5,169 bases of DNA from Oscillospiraceae bacterium (lineage in GTDB: Bacteria; Bacillota_A; Clostridia; Oscillospirales; Ruminococcaceae). The first letter of the stretch is position 1. Every line of letters starts with the position of its first letter. Below, one piece after another: positions 4,422 to 5,169 of this stretch. The notes beneath the pieces were generated by a model. It was not told the origin of the DNA, did no database searches, and was given only the letters and a program-made list of their open reading frames with translations. The DNA is taken from contig JAFSHE010000152.1 in assembly GCA_017440445.1 (NCBI GenBank), forward strand, positions 1 to 5,169. Direction: 5' to 3'. The translations under genes were made by a program, and so were the position numbers.

Positions 4422-4472
4422 GATGCGGCACAGGAATTCCACTGCTGATGGAAAGCTGTGCCGCATCCTTTT
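4422..4472. terminator. Long-stem terminator shared by convergent genes
   Basis: GATGCGGCACAG (4422-4433) and CTGTGCCGCATC (4456-4467) form a perfect 12-bp stem. A nested TTCCA/TGGAA stem (4437-4441 and 4449-4453) caps it. CTTTT follows on the plus strand (4468-4472). It lies 7 nt past the desulfurase stop and reaches the spmB stop codon from the other side. Both operons therefore end here, though the T run favours the plus direction and the minus side has only GTTGTATTC. Confidence 0.85.
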
Positions 4473-4992
4473 ATGTACCGAAAAACATCATCACCGTTAC
4501 TCCGCAGACGAGCCATGCGGTAAGGTCGGCGCACAGCGCAGCGGGTACTGCGTATCTTGTTTTTCTGACCTTGACTGCCGAGAAATACACTGCGATAGTA
4601 TAGAATGTGGTTTCAGATGCGCCGATAAGTACGCTTGCTACCCTCTCCGCAAAACTGTCTGCGCCGTTTGCAGCCGCTATCTCGTTATACACTGCCATCG
4701 CACCGCTGCCCGAAAACGGGCGCAGCAGCACCATCGGCAGACATTCCTCGGGGAAGCATACCGCATCGCACAGCGGCGACAGCAGCGATGTAACCGCCTC
4801 CACTGCGCCGCTCGCCTGAAGAAGTCCGATAAACACTATCAGCAGCACCAGCGCAGGAAGAATATCTGCGCAGGTCTTGAGCCCCTCTGCTGCGCCCTCG
4901 CAGAATATCGAAAACACATCCACCTTCCGCAGAAGTCCCACAAACAGTATGACCGCCACTATACACGGCACGATGATATCAGTGAATTCCAT
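4471..4992 (-). CDS. spmB: Spore maturation protein B
   Basis: The 173-aa membrane protein matches SpmB (nucleoside recognition / Gate domain, PF07670; about 178 aa in Bacillus subtilis). With SpmA it is needed for normal dehydration of the spore core and heat resistance; the transported species is unknown. Landmarks are an N-terminal membrane segment (residues 5-21), F..F.EGAAEGLK (27-39), a hydrophobic segment (42-60), LLRPFSGSGAMAVYNEI (89-105) and GASETTFYTIAVYFSAVKVRKTR (124-146, in two conserved halves). A last membrane segment covers 149-171. The start is the ATG at 4992-4990, with GGAGG at 5008-5004, 11 nt away. Its start overlaps the end of spmA by 14 bp, the usual tight spmAB arrangement. 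Family membership implies a spore-forming host, with expression expected in the forespore; no sporulation promoter is inside the window. Confidence 0.95.
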   Translation of the reverse strand: MEFTDIIVPCIVAVILFVGLLRKVDVFSIFCEGAAEGLKTCADILPALVLLIVFIGLLQASGAVEAVTSLLSPLCDAVCFPEECLPMVLLRPFSGSGAMAVYNEIAAANGADSFAERVASVLIGASETTFYTIAVYFSAVKVRKTRYAVPAALCADLTAWLVCGVTVMMFFGT

Positions 4993-5169
4993 GCGTCGTC
5001 CGACCTCCCGAGAGAAATCCCATCAGCTTCGCTGCACACACCGTTATCGCCGCTGAATACAGCGAAACTATCCACACACAGGGAAGTATCTCCATCGGCT
5101 GAGCTGCCCCGAATGCGGCTCTCAGTGCCGCCGCTGTCGTGGGTATCACCTGAAGACTTGCTGTATTCA
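4979..5169 (-). CDS. spmA: Spore maturation protein A, C-terminal part (5' end outside window)
   Basis: The last 62 codons of a minus-strand gene are visible, ending with TGA at 4981-4979. The fragment starts NTASLQVIPTTAAALRAAFG and continues through a hydrophobic segment ILPCVWIVSLYSAAITVCAA (residues 27-46) to a short polar tail. NTAS.Q.IPTT...LRA is a strong SpmA signature. SpmA is the partner of SpmB in spore core dehydration and is a membrane protein of the same Gate-domain type. The reading frame overlaps spmB by 14 bp in a different frame. The ORF was read by eye on the reverse strand. The tail after the last membrane segment (GFLSGGRTTHGIH) is short and carries the spmB ribosome site. 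Confidence 0.92.
   Translation of the reverse strand, partial: NTASLQVIPTTAAALRAAFGAAQPMEILPCVWIVSLYSAAITVCAAKLMGFLSGGRTTHGIH

Noticed and set aside
4082..4534. 150-codon minus-strand frame across the desulfurase end and the terminator
   Set aside because: It is a shadow frame. It overlaps the conserved catalytic Cys region of the desulfurase, the terminator and the end of spmB.
1..5169. CRISPR array, tRNA, rRNA, transposase, phage genes
   Set aside because: I saw no regularly spaced direct repeats, cloverleaf, ribosomal RNA core, transposase motif or phage structural gene in the window.

Overview
The window looks like a chromosomal segment of an anaerobic, spore-forming Clostridia bacterium of the gut or rumen type, most likely Ruminococcus or a close Oscillospiraceae relative. 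The reasons are an spmA-spmB sporulation pair, strong GGAGG-type ribosome sites, consensus sigma-A promoters, a tiny cysteine-rich Gly/Asn peptide of the kind found in gut Firmicutes, and the 'aluminium resistance / methionine gamma-lyase-like' PLP protein typical of Firmicutes. The genus is an inference from recalled family resemblance; no search was run.

Layout. (1) 1-584, minus: N-terminal part of a Met_gamma_lyase-family PLP enzyme. It is driven by a perfect TTGACA-17-TATAAT promoter (640-668), and its 5' leader can fold two mutually exclusive hairpins, one of which buries the Shine-Dalgarno site. (2) 585-950, plus: a divergent region with a doubtful 44-codon ORF (662-796) that may instead be a structured leader, then a 46-aa peptide with 11 cysteines (810-950). 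(3) 951-1297: a gene-free stretch holding a GC-rich hairpin, a probable decayed MITE-like palindromic element, a perfect consensus promoter embraced by a 9-bp dyad, and a terminator-like hairpin right at the predicted transcription start. (4) 1298-2947, plus: a complete SulP-family anion transporter with a STAS domain, closed by a strong terminator. (5) 3005-4472, plus: a promoter, a DUF3343 (putative Se/S carrier-like) protein and an overlapping group V cysteine desulfurase beginning at GTG, then a long-stem terminator. (6) 4471-5169, minus: spmB (complete) and the C-terminal part of spmA, overlapping by 14 bp and converging on the same terminator.

How the parts fit. There are at least five transcription units, separated by terminators and strand changes. 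The firm functional pairs are DUF3343 with cysteine desulfurase (a sulfur or selenium mobilisation module, translationally coupled) and spmA with spmB (spore core dehydration). Several neighbours deal with anions or sulfur (a SulP carrier, a desulfurase, a Cys-rich peptide, a methionine gamma-lyase-like fold), which is suggestive but could be chance.

The most unusual material is non-coding: the switch-like leader of the PLP gene, the two-tier stem-loop ahead of the Cys-rich peptide, and the dyad plus +1 hairpin at the SulP promoter. None of these matches a riboswitch class I recognise.
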